12,444 bases of DNA from positions 1-12,444 of the forward strand of contig JAYRGC010000062.1 in assembly GCA_041908065.1 (NCBI GenBank), written 5' to 3'. The notes beneath the pieces are model-generated. The model was not told the DNA's origin and made no database searches. It saw only the letters and a list, made by a program, of their open reading frames with translations. Shown here piece after piece: positions 6,702-12,444 of this stretch (positions are counted from its first letter, which is position 1; each line of letters starts with the position of its first letter). Source of the stretch: JAYRGC01 sp041908065. GTDB taxonomy: Bacteria; Pseudomonadota; Alphaproteobacteria; UBA9219. Position numbers and translations under genes: made by a program.

Positions 6702-6990
6702 ATTTTTGAAGTTACGGCCTTTGGCCGTGGAGCGATGTCATTGCGAGCGTCGTCCTTGCGACGCGAAGCAATCCAGAGCCGTTGCGCCTGTGGAACTGGA
6801 TTGCTTCGCCGCCTGAAGGAGGCGGCTCGCAATGACGCGCTGCCTTTGGCCGTGGAGCGATGTCATTGCGAGCGTCGTCCTTGCGACGCGAAGCAATCCA
6901 GAGCCGTTGCGCCTGTGGCACTGGATTGCTTCGCCGCCTGAAGGTGGCGGCTCGCAATGACGCTCTATTTTGGCTGTAGACTTCAAAAAT
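6702..6990. repeat. Compound inverted-repeat element carrying two tandem CATTGCGAG units
   Basis: The outer ends are an 11-bp perfect inverted repeat: ATTTTTGAAGT at 6702-6712 and ACTTCAAAAAT at 6980-6990. Inside are two 100-bp units, 6737-6836 and 6862-6961, repeating with a 125-bp period and differing at only two positions. Each unit begins GTCATTGCGAG and ends CTCGCAATGAC. Each contains three perfect internal stems: GCGTCG/CGACGC, CGAAGCAATCCAG/CTGGATTGCTTCG, and GCCGCC/GGCGGC. A short palindrome ACGGCC-TTT-GGCCGT (6714-6728) precedes the first unit. The element fills the gap between the convergent purQ and chemoreceptor genes, the usual place for REP/MITE-type DNA. No gene is seen in 6671-7153. 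Confidence 0.9.
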
Positions 6991-7067
6991 AAAAGCACTT
7001 GCTGCCAATACGGGCGGCAAAATTATCAACCAGTTTTGGGGAATAGCCTCGGAATTATTGGCAGTTT

Positions 7068-7130
7068 CCACTGCGGTCACTTCGACAACCGTTCGACAAG
7101 CTCACGGCGACGGTTCAGTGACCGCAGTGG
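7068..7130. repeat. Long hairpin downstream of the chemoreceptor gene
   Basis: CCACTGCGGTCACT (7068-7081) is perfectly complementary to AGTGACCGCAGTGG (7117-7130). The intervening bases pair further through AACCG/CGGTT and contain TTCGACAAGCTCACGG, which resembles a widespread proteobacterial intergenic repeat. The hairpin begins 23 bp beyond the stop of the minus-strand chemoreceptor gene and faces convergent purQ. There is no T-tract on either strand, so it is more likely an mRNA 3'-end stabiliser or mobile repeat than a standard intrinsic terminator. Confidence 0.7.
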
Positions 7131-7153
7131 TTTACGACCTTGGTTGTATGCTC

Positions 7154-8836
7154 TTAGCTGTCGGCTTGAACCGAGGCCAAGAAGCTGTTGATCGTGTCGC
7201 GCATCCCAGACACTTGGCCGGAAAGCGATTTGGCGGCAGAGAGAACCCGCGAGGATTCTTCACGCACCGTTTTCGCGGATTCCGTCAAATCTTTGACGCT
7301 GCGGCTGACGTCGCGGGTGTTTTCGGCGGCGTGCAGCGCGTTCTTGCCGATCTCGGCGGAAGCGATGTGCTGTTGCTCGATCGCCGACGAGATGGCTTCG
7401 GAAGATTTATCGACATCGTTGATCGTTTGGCTGATCACCCGTATCGATTCGACCGAACTGGTTATGCGTTCGCGCATCGCGGATATTTGCGACGACACGC
7501 TGCTGGCCGCAGCTCCGGTTTGGTTGGCCAACTGCTTGACTTCGTGCGCGACCACCGCGAAACCCTTTCCGGCCTCGCTGGCGCGGGCGGATTCGATGGT
7601 GGCGTTCAAAGCCAACAGATTGGTTTGCCGCGCGATGCTGGAGATCATGCCCAGCACCTTGGCCACTTCCACGCTTATCTTGTCCACGTTGTCGATCAGA
7701 TCGACCGCCGTATTAGCCTGTTGGGTGGCGGTGACCGTCACGTTGCGCGAGTACTCGATCTGGCTCTTGATCTCGTTGATCGAAGCCGCCATTTCCTCGC
7801 CCGCCGAAGCGACCAGACCAACGTTCTGGCTGGAGGTGTCGGCGGACATGGCCGCCGCCGCCGCCTTGTCGCTCGATACGTCAGCCGCCGAAGTCAACAC
7901 TCCGGCAGTTCCTTCCAGTTCGCTCGACGCCTTGGCGAGAGAATCGGCGATGGCCCCGATGCGGGAACGGAAGTTCTGGACGTGTTCGGCCATGCGCTGG
8001 GCGCGGGCAACGCGCGACGCGCTTTCGGAGTCGCTTTGGCGTTGCAGCTGCCTGCGTTCGACCGCGTTGGTCTTGAATATCTCGACCGCACGAGCCATGT
8101 CGCCGATTTCGTCTTCCTTTTCAACGTCGGGAACAACAGTCTCTAGCTTGTTTCCGGCCAGCTCGGTCATGGCAAAGGTCAGCCCGTTGACGCGGCGGGA
8201 AATGCCGATGGCGGTGGTGATACCGACTCCGGCGATGGTCAAGGCCGCCAATGCGCCGATGACGACGATCAGCCAGATCATATGCGAGCTGGCGTTCTCC
8301 ATTTCTTCGACGTGATCTTCGGCTTCTTTTTTCTGAATTTCCGAGTATTCCTCGATCAAAGCGTTGGTAACCGCTGCTTCAGGCCTCAGCTTTTCATTCA
8401 TCGTTTTAGTCGCATCGTCCTGAGCGAACAGCGCGGAATACTCGAAAACCTTTTTGGTCACGCTGTCCACGAGAGCCAACTGTTCCTTGAGCTGGGCAGC
8501 TAGCTGATATCCCGCGAGCTCGGGGGCCATGCCCTTTTCGACATCGGCGATGTTATCGTCCATTATTTTACGATACTCTTTGATTGCAGCCTTTTGTTTA
8601 TCGAGATCCATTTCAGAGGCGACAACGGTCACCAGCCCTATGGATTGCTCGAATTGAAGGCGATAGAGGGCAGCCCGCTCCTCGCCAAGCAAACCGACCG
8701 TGTAGATGTCGTGTCCGGCTTCGGACATTTTGCTTGCTCCCCAGAGAGCAGAGAAACATAGGATCACCGGCATAATCACGCCGAGAGCCACAAGGATGTA
8801 AAGTTTGGTGGATATGTTGAGTTTTAAGCCGGACAT
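7154..8836 (-). CDS. Methyl-accepting chemotaxis protein
   Basis: A 560-aa transmembrane chemoreceptor that signals through CheW/CheA to the flagellar motor. In order: a short cytoplasmic N-terminus, TM1 about 12-33 (LYILVALGVIMPVILCFSAL), a helical periplasmic sensor of about 150 residues (34-185), TM2 about 186-211, a HAMP domain (about 212-262, ending in DEIGDMARAVEIFK), and the coiled-coil signalling domain (about 290-545). The conserved hairpin tip is SSIARQTNLLALNATIESAR (399-418), continuing EAGKGFAVVAHEVKQLA (421-437). The sensor looks like a four-helix bundle, and its ligand cannot be read from the sequence. No CheR-docking pentapeptide (NWETF type) is present at the C-terminus, which ends SVQADS. 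ATG 8836 has GAGG 8 nt upstream. The next gene in the same direction is the binding protein, 324 bp upstream, across DNA with repeats. Confidence 0.96.
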   Translation of the reverse strand: MSGLKLNISTKLYILVALGVIMPVILCFSALWGASKMSEAGHDIYTVGLLGEERAALYRLQFEQSIGLVTVVASEMDLDKQKAAIKEYRKIMDDNIADVEKGMAPELAGYQLAAQLKEQLALVDSVTKKVFEYSALFAQDDATKTMNEKLRPEAAVTNALIEEYSEIQKKEAEDHVEEMENASSHMIWLIVVIGALAALTIAGVGITTAIGISRRVNGLTFAMTELAGNKLETVVPDVEKEDEIGDMARAVEIFKTNAVERRQLQRQSDSESASRVARAQRMAEHVQNFRSRIGAIADSLAKASSELEGTAGVLTSAADVSSDKAAAAAMSADTSSQNVGLVASAGEEMAASINEIKSQIEYSRNVTVTATQQANTAVDLIDNVDKISVEVAKVLGMISSIARQTNLLALNATIESARASEAGKGFAVVAHEVKQLANQTGAAASSVSSQISAMRERITSSVESIRVISQTINDVDKSSEAISSAIEQQHIASAEIGKNALHAAENTRDVSRSVKDLTESAKTVREESSRVLSAAKSLSGQVSGMRDTINSFLASVQADS

Positions 8837-9118
8837 GGGTGAAACCTCAGGACAGTGGGGTTAAGAGGAAGACGACTGGATAGGGATAACGAGGCCGGAC
8901 GGCCATAGATTAGGAGGGAGGGATATAGTTCACCACTGTCAAAACCAAAGTGAAACGGCTGGCAATGACGGGGCTTAACCAAAACAACCAAGCAAACCAT
9001 ATTTTATCGGTACTTACGCAAGGCGGGAAGGCAAGGTGTCGTCACATCAACAGGAGCAGACTGTTATCGCCGAAAGAACAACCCTTTATCCCACTTTGCG
9101 TAAAAACCCACTTTATTT
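8837..9118. other. Intergenic region upstream of the chemoreceptor
   Basis: No credible gene is present. The segment must contain the chemoreceptor's promoter. A minus-strand TTGACA occurs at 8941-8936 without a -10 at normal distance, and no sigma-28-type flagellar promoter was recognised. An 8-bp inverted repeat GACAGTGG (8851-8858) / CCACTGTC (8933-8940) flanks the interval and could be an operator or chance. GGCTGGCAATGACGGGG near 8956-8972 is a fragment of the CATTGCGAG repeat end. The TTACGCAA inverted-repeat element occupies 9014-9103. Confidence 0.5.
9014..9103. mobile_element. Small inverted-repeat element (MITE candidate), TTACGCAA ends
   Basis: TTACGCAAGGCGGG (9014-9027) and CCCACTTTGCGTAA (9090-9103) are inverted copies, matching at 12 of 14 positions and bounding 90 bp with no coding capacity. 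The same TTACGC(A/G)AA motif, in the same outward orientation, bounds the inner inverted repeat at 10223-10488. The two therefore look like members of one small family. No target-site duplication is obvious. Confidence 0.45.
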
Positions 9119-9152
9119 CTTTCCCCGCTTGCCTAGAGGCAAGCGGGGAAAG
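9119..9152 (-). terminator. 15-bp perfect hairpin after the binding-protein gene
   Basis: CTTTCCCCGCTTGCC (9119-9133) pairs perfectly with GGCAAGCGGGGAAAG (9138-9152) around a TAGA loop, starting 8 bp past the stop of the minus-strand binding-protein gene. The stem is strong enough to end transcription or protect the 3' end. The bases that follow on the minus strand (AGAAATAAAG read outward) are not a U-tract, so it is not a textbook intrinsic terminator. Confidence 0.55.
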
Positions 9153-9160
9153 GGTAGGGA

Positions 9161-9913
9161 TTACTTGCCAGCGGCGTATTTCTTAGCCGCGTCGATCACT
9201 TTTTGGGCGTCGCCCGAGGGGCTGCCCTTGGTCGCCATATACAGCTCGATCGATTCTTCCTTGTCGAGCTTCAGGGCGCGAACCGAAGAAGATACCGCGC
9301 CGCTGGGCATGATACCCATGGCTTCGGGCAGCTGCGCGACGATCTTGGAGATCATCGAGCCGTTGACCATTTCGCGCTTGTTGCCGGCGATAGCCGAACC
9401 GCCCAGCAGGGCCTTTTCGACTTCCGTACGCATGCCGCCGCCGGTGACTTCGGTGACGACCAGAATGTTTTTATCCTCGCCGCCGACCTGTTTCCAGTTG
9501 GTGGTGGTTCCCTTCAGGATGTCGGCAACCTGCGCCTGCGTCAGTTCCTTGACCGGATTGGCGGGATTTACCGCGAACGCAACGCTGGTTTTGCCGATTT
9601 CAAACTGCTTGATGGTGGAGAAATCCACGGACCCGGGGAGTTTGGCGTTCAGTTTGGCGGCCACGTCCTCAACCTTGGCGGACAGCATGGCGATTTCGGC
9701 TTTTCCGGCGGCCAGATCGGACAGACCGTTGCCGGAGCCGTTGCCGACGACGTTCAGCTTTACGCCGGCGTCTTTTTCGATCGCGGCCTTGTTGGCGTCC
9801 ATGATGGCGGCGGAGAAGGTGGTCGAGCCGTGGACGGAAACGTCACCGGCGAAAGCGGCGGATGCCAAGAACTGCGCGGCGACGACTGCGGCGATACCAA
9901 GAACCTTTTTCAT
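9161..9913 (-). CDS. PstS-like periplasmic substrate-binding protein (PBP-like-2)
   Basis: A 250-aa exported binding protein of the phosphate-type (PBP-like-2) superfamily. Residues 1-22 are a Sec signal peptide (KK, hydrophobic core, ASAAFA then GD), probably cleaved after A22. The mature start VSVHGSTTF (25-33) carries the GSTT anion-binding loop. GNGSGNGLSDLAAGKAEIAM (57-76) matches the GSGxGxxxLxxGxxDIA motif of PstS-like proteins. TTTNWKQVGG (136-145) and VTGGGMRTEVEKAL (156-169) are the equivalents of the family's W..vGG and sGTr..fe segments. Phosphate or another oxyanion is the likely ligand, but this is inference. No pstC, pstA or pstB is beside it, so it may serve a remote transporter or act as a sensor. 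AGGGGG lies about 9 nt before ATG 9913. It sits between a porin and a chemoreceptor gene on the same strand. Confidence 0.88.
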   Translation of the reverse strand: MKKVLGIAAVVAAQFLASAAFAGDVSVHGSTTFSAAIMDANKAAIEKDAGVKLNVVGNGSGNGLSDLAAGKAEIAMLSAKVEDVAAKLNAKLPGSVDFSTIKQFEIGKTSVAFAVNPANPVKELTQAQVADILKGTTTNWKQVGGEDKNILVVTEVTGGGMRTEVEKALLGGSAIAGNKREMVNGSMISKIVAQLPEAMGIMPSGAVSSSVRALKLDKEESIELYMATKGSPSGDAQKVIDAAKKYAAGK

Positions 9914-10030
9914 GAGTGTAGCCCCCTTTGGTTTGTTGGTCGTTTGTGGTTGGAGAATCCGCGAAGGACTCGCGAATCTTAGAGGAGTGGATGAAAGTTT
10001 AGAGACGAGAGATAAGGAATCGATTGACCT

Positions 10031-10059
10031 ATGCTAAGTCCAACATCCACCTAAATCAA
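10031..10059 (-). promoter_or_regulatory. Candidate promoter for the binding-protein gene
   Basis: On the minus strand TTGATT (10059-10054) and TAGCAT (10036-10031) are exactly 17 bp apart, each matching the sigma-70 consensus at four positions, about 118 bp before the ATG at 9913. The site lies just outside the MITE candidate that begins at 10103. No clear Pho box was found, so phosphate control cannot be claimed. Confidence 0.35.
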
Positions 10060-10102
10060 CAGTTTCGAAGCGGACGCAACGAAAAAACGGTGGATAATCT
10101 GA

Positions 10103-10530
10103 GAGCCTGTTTACAAAGCTCGACTGCGGAGTTGGCTTTTCTCGGTTTTCTGCGCTTCCGGTACGCACGTATGTCCATATACGCTTGCTTTCCGGTTCTC
10201 GAAAACCACGAAAATCCGGCTCTTACGCGAAACGTGTGGGTAATTTTGTAGCCAAACGCAACAGCAAGCACCGTCATTGCGAGGTTTTACAGCCAAAGGC
10301 TGTCTGCGAGCCGCCATCCTTTGGTTTGGACAGCGTTAACGCTGTCGGGCGGCGAAGCAATCCAGACCTTATGGAACAACGGCACTGGATTGCTTCGCCG
10401 CCAAGGGGCGGCTCGCAATGACGGCCTTGGGCCGTAGACCTCGCATGATGGCCATTTTGGAAAGGCAATACCCACCCGTTTTGCGTAAGAGCCGAAAATC
10501 CTTAGCCGCAGCGGCTTTATAAACAAGCTC
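10103..10530. mobile_element. IS5-like MITE candidate (428 bp) with nested repeats, flanked by TGA
   Basis: The left end GAGCCTGTTTACAAAGC (10103-10119) and the inverted right end GAGCTTGTTTATAAAGC (10530-10514) match at 15 of 17 positions. TGA stands directly outside each end (10100-10102 and 10531-10533), as expected of a 3-bp target duplication. IS5-family members of the IS1031 type are known for TNA targets and GAGCCTGTT-like ends. Farther in, a second inverted pair GGCTCTTACGCGAAACGTGT (from 10218) and its partner ending at 10493 matches at about 25 of 29 positions. A hairpin (about 10140-10206, GGTTTTC/GAAAACC) is inserted in the left arm only. The centre holds a CATTGCGAG-type element. 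No transposase is encoded, so movement would need one supplied in trans. Confidence 0.6.
10283..10440. repeat. CATTGCGAG-type inverted-repeat element nested in the MITE
   Basis: The right end reads GGCGGCTCGCAATGAC then GGCCTTGGGCCGTAGACC (to 10440). The left end (10283-10315) is a diverged inverted copy containing ACAGCC-AAA-GGCTGT and CTGCGAGCCGCC. Between them lie a perfect palindrome GACAGCGTTAACGCTGTC and the shared stem GCGAAGCAATCCAG / CTGGATTGCTTCGC. An extra GTCATTGCGAG sits immediately left at 10273-10283, giving a 150-bp GTCATTGCGAG...CTCGCAATGAC unit (10273-10422), longer than the 100-bp units at 6737 and 6862. It is non-coding. Confidence 0.85.
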
Positions 10531-10535
10531 TGAAG

Positions 10536-10573
10536 AAAAACGGCGACCGGAAAAATCGGCATTCCGGTCGCCG
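10536..10573 (-). terminator. Rho-independent terminator of the porin gene
   Basis: On the minus strand CGGCGACCGGAA (10573-10562) pairs perfectly with TTCCGGTCGCCG (10552-10541) over 12 bp around a 9-nt loop, and is followed at once by TTTTTCTTC (10540 downward). It starts 13 bp past the porin stop codon. This is a textbook intrinsic terminator and should isolate the porin transcript from the binding-protein gene. Confidence 0.9.
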
Positions 10574-10586
10574 CAGGCACTTAACG

Positions 10587-12107
10587 TCAGTCAAACGGGA
10601 AGTAACGGAAAGAACCCATTACGACGTTTTCGTAGGCATGGGGATCCACGTTGTTCGAGTCGCTGAAGGTATCGCGACGGGTCAACGAATCCTGCACGCC
10701 CAGTTTCAGCTGTCCGTAGTTGCCCTTGTACAGCTGTTTCCATACGCCGCCGGTGACTTGCCATACGCTGGAAGTCATAGCGCTGCAGGTTCCGCCTACG
10801 TTGTAGCAGAGGCTGTTGTTGACGGCGCGGCTGCCGTAACCGTAGGACGCGCTGGAGGAATTCACGCGCTCCACCCACTCGCGGCCAAAGTAGGCATAGA
10901 TGTCCCACGTCGGATCCGGAGTGAAGTTCGCCCCGACCAAGAAGCTGTATCCCGTCAACGGATCGATGTCGCCGTTGGACGCGAAGGCTATGTCGGGCAT
11001 CGACGCCGCGCCGTAGCGGCCGATGGATTCGCCGGCGGCGAAGCTGCCGCGCAACGTCAGCATGTCTTTCACGACCGGCAACGAAGCGTGCACGCCGCCC
11101 GCGAAGGTGGCGGCATAGTTGTTATGACGCGAGGCCACGAGGCTGTCGTGGAAGAAGCGCATCAAACCGTACACTTCGTAGTGACCCCAGCCCGGCTCGA
11201 ACGCGACCTTTACCGTCACGTCCGGAGCGACGTCGGAGGAGTAGTTGGCGCCGGTGTTCATCGGCGACACACCAGGGTTGGTGTAGTCGATGCCCGAGGC
11301 CGCGGTGGCCGTCGCATCGGAAGTCGGCACGCCCGTCAAGCTGGCCTGCGGGCTGTCGGCGGCGATACCCACCCACATCTTTTTGTCGATGACGTCCTTG
11401 ACCAAGCTGACCTGCGGGTTGCGGATACGCATGTAACCCGGGACGTTTTGGGCGTCTATGACCGAGAGGCCGTTTTCCTTGCGAGCCATGCCGGACTTGT
11501 TCATCGCCAGCAAGCTGAAGGTTTGACCAGCGATCAGGTGAAGACCCCAGTCGTTGCGATCAACGGCAACAAAGGCCTGACGCATGCGCGGCATGTAGCT
11601 GTTGGAATTGACGGAGTTAGAGGTGACGCCCGCGCCCATCAAATCGCCTTCCAGATAGCCGGTGAGCTTCATGTCCTGATCGACATCGCCTTCGGCCAAC
11701 AACGAAAGCCGAGTTTGGCGCGCGCTGCCGCGGAACTCCGATTGCTCGCTGTTCGTGGAGTTCTTGAAGGGAATCGACGTGTTGAAGTTGGAGTTCATGT
11801 CGGTGGTCTGGTTCTTGTCGCGATAGACCGCGCCGGTTTCGATGAAACCGCCCAGCTTTACCTTGACGCCCGGCAGGACTTCCTTGCCGCCCGAGGATTC
11901 TTTGGCGGAGGAATCGGCGGACTTGGAGGCTGGTTTGGCTTGGGTTTGGACTTCGTCCACCTGCTTTTTCAAAGCCTCTATCTGGCTTTGCATGGACTTG
12001 ATCATGTCCATCATTTTCTGATCGGCGGCGTTAGCCGGTCCGGCCAGCATAACGCCCATAGCCGTGGTGGCCATAAGCAGGGCGCGAACGCCTCTCGTGC
12101 TTATCAT
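10587..12107 (-). CDS. Outer-membrane porin with N-terminal coiled coil (DcaP-like)
   Basis: A 506-aa exported beta-barrel protein. Residues 1-28 are a Sec signal peptide (basic start, hydrophobic core, AGPANA then AD). Residues 30-56 form a heptad-like coiled coil (MMDMIKSMQSQIEALKKQVD), followed by a Ser/Lys/Ala linker (57-75). The barrel begins at VKVKLGGFIETGAVYRD (81-97) and shows alternating aromatic/Gly strands, including FRGSARQTRLSLLAEGDVDQ (125-144) and LKLGVQDSLTRRDTF (467-481). The coiled coil plus barrel resembles trimeric DcaP-type porins, whose known members pass small anionic solutes; the substrate here is unknown. C434 and C441 could form a loop disulphide. The C-terminus is SFRYFPFD, so the usual terminal Phe is followed by an extra Asp. 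ATG 12107 has AGGAG 8 nt upstream. A TATAGT at 12174-12169 (minus) may be its -10. Confidence 0.9.
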   Translation of the reverse strand: MISTRGVRALLMATTAMGVMLAGPANAADQKMMDMIKSMQSQIEALKKQVDEVQTQAKPASKSADSSAKESSGGKEVLPGVKVKLGGFIETGAVYRDKNQTTDMNSNFNTSIPFKNSTNSEQSEFRGSARQTRLSLLAEGDVDQDMKLTGYLEGDLMGAGVTSNSVNSNSYMPRMRQAFVAVDRNDWGLHLIAGQTFSLLAMNKSGMARKENGLSVIDAQNVPGYMRIRNPQVSLVKDVIDKKMWVGIAADSPQASLTGVPTSDATATAASGIDYTNPGVSPMNTGANYSSDVAPDVTVKVAFEPGWGHYEVYGLMRFFHDSLVASRHNNYAATFAGGVHASLPVVKDMLTLRGSFAAGESIGRYGAASMPDIAFASNGDIDPLTGYSFLVGANFTPDPTWDIYAYFGREWVERVNSSSASYGYGSRAVNNSLCYNVGGTCSAMTSSVWQVTGGVWKQLYKGNYGQLKLGVQDSLTRRDTFSDSNNVDPHAYENVVMGSFRYFPFD

Positions 12108-12306
12108 TGCGTGTTCTCCTGTGGTTGTGGACTAGGGTTGAAGTAGAAGTAACCAAGCACCATATCGAACTATAGCCGCCGCGGAGATTCCACGGCCACC
12201 GTCAGGCAGGCTAGGTCTTGGGCTTTTTTGTGGCAAGGGCGTTTATGCGTTTACGTCATTACTTTGGGAGTGTGGGGATTTTCTGCAACAGTGAGACGTC
12301 ATTTGC

Positions 12307-12369
12307 GAAGTCACAGCCAAAGGCCGTCATTGTTAGGTCTACGGCCAAAGGCCGTCATTTCGAGCCGCC
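12307..12369. repeat. Truncated tandem ends of the CATTGCGAG repeat family
   Basis: Two consecutive left ends of the family are visible. The first starts GAAGTCACAGCCAAAGGCCG at 12307, then TCATTGT. The second starts GGTCTACGGCCAAAGGCCGT at 12336, then CATTTCGAGCCGCC. They match the inverted right end of the copy at 10283-10440. To the right the sequence decays into G and C homopolymers (12370-12444) and cannot be interpreted. Apart from these repeats and a possible porin -10 element, 12108-12444 shows nothing gene-like. Confidence 0.7.
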
Positions 12370-12444
12370 CCCGGGGGGGGGCCCCAAACCCCCGGAATGA
12401 GGCACCGCGCCGGAGTTGGGGGCCGGCCCAGGGGGGGGGCGCCA

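Noticed and set aside
6702..6990. CRISPR array
   Set aside because: Only two units of 100 bp with a 25-bp junction that is itself part of the repeat family; no short direct repeats with unique spacers and no cas genes.
7058..8315. Long + strand frames opposite the chemoreceptor
   Set aside because: Low-complexity His/Arg/Gly-rich and Ser/Thr/Ala-rich translations typical of antisense frames; the minus-strand MCP is unambiguous.
9036..10037. 333-codon + strand frame opposite the binding protein
   Set aside because: Antisense shadow; the minus-strand gene has a signal peptide and PstS-like motifs.
10024..10251. 75-codon frame upstream of the binding protein
   Set aside because: It lies across the candidate promoter and the left arm of the inverted-repeat element, and its codons follow the repeat, not a protein.
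10638..12146. 502-codon + strand frame opposite the porin gene
   Set aside because: Antisense shadow of a GC-rich gene. The porin strand has a signal peptide, ribosome site, beta-barrel pattern and terminator; the shadow has none of these.
1..12444. tRNA or rRNA genes and known riboswitches
   Set aside because: No cloverleaf with TTCGA-type arm, rRNA core segment or recognisable riboswitch core was found on reading either strand; a covariance-model scan was not possible.

Overview
The window looks like a short contig from an alphaproteobacterium, possibly Rhodospirillales-like. The reasons are the fabI-aroC gene order with 12 bp between the genes, the styles of FabI, PurQ, branched-chain aminotransferase and chemoreceptor sequence, moderately high GC, and many short palindromic repeats between genes. 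It encodes a motile, Gram-negative cell (chemoreceptor, signal-peptide-bearing porin and periplasmic binding protein). The genus cannot be fixed from the sequence alone.

Layout. Bases 1-57 are the end of an unknown + strand gene. Bases 58-398 hold a corrupted repeat copy full of homopolymer G/C runs. Two + strand genes follow: an unrecognised 297-aa alanine-rich protein (417-1310) and a small SLT-type lytic transglycosylase (1345-1839). From 5830 down to 1893 everything is on the minus strand. In transcription order this is branched-chain aminotransferase (ilvE), enoyl-ACP reductase (fabI), chorismate synthase (aroC), a GNAT acetyltransferase, a 41-aa small ORF, and a DUF4406-like nucleoside-deoxyribosyltransferase-fold gene broken by one in-frame amber codon. 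Divergent from ilvE is purQ (6011-6670, +), without purS beside it. The second half is also minus strand: an outer-membrane porin with an N-terminal coiled coil (10587-12107), a PstS-like periplasmic binding protein (9161-9913) and a methyl-accepting chemotaxis protein (7154-8836).

How the genes work together. The first minus-strand block is housekeeping (branched-chain amino acids, fatty acid elongation, aromatic amino acids) with an accessory tail. The second block could be a surface nutrient module (porin, binding protein, chemoreceptor), but the intergenic DNA and a strong terminator after the porin argue for separate transcription units.

The most unusual content lies between the genes. 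(1) A 428-bp IS5-like MITE candidate (10103-10530) has 17-bp imperfect terminal inverted repeats and a TGA direct repeat at both ends, and carries other repeats nested inside it. (2) An interspersed element with ends GTCATTGCGAG/CTCGCAATGAC can fold into a three-armed structure. It occurs as two 98% identical copies in tandem (6737-6961), once inside the MITE, and as degraded copies at both window ends. (3) A second inverted-repeat family has ends TTACGCAA. Both window ends decay into poly-G/C inside copies of the CATTGCGAG repeat, so assembly probably stopped there and those bases should not be trusted. I found no convincing new defence or enzymatic system. The best leads are the repeat architecture, the amber-interrupted gene with its coupled small ORF, and the unknown protein paired with a transglycosylase that lacks a signal peptide.
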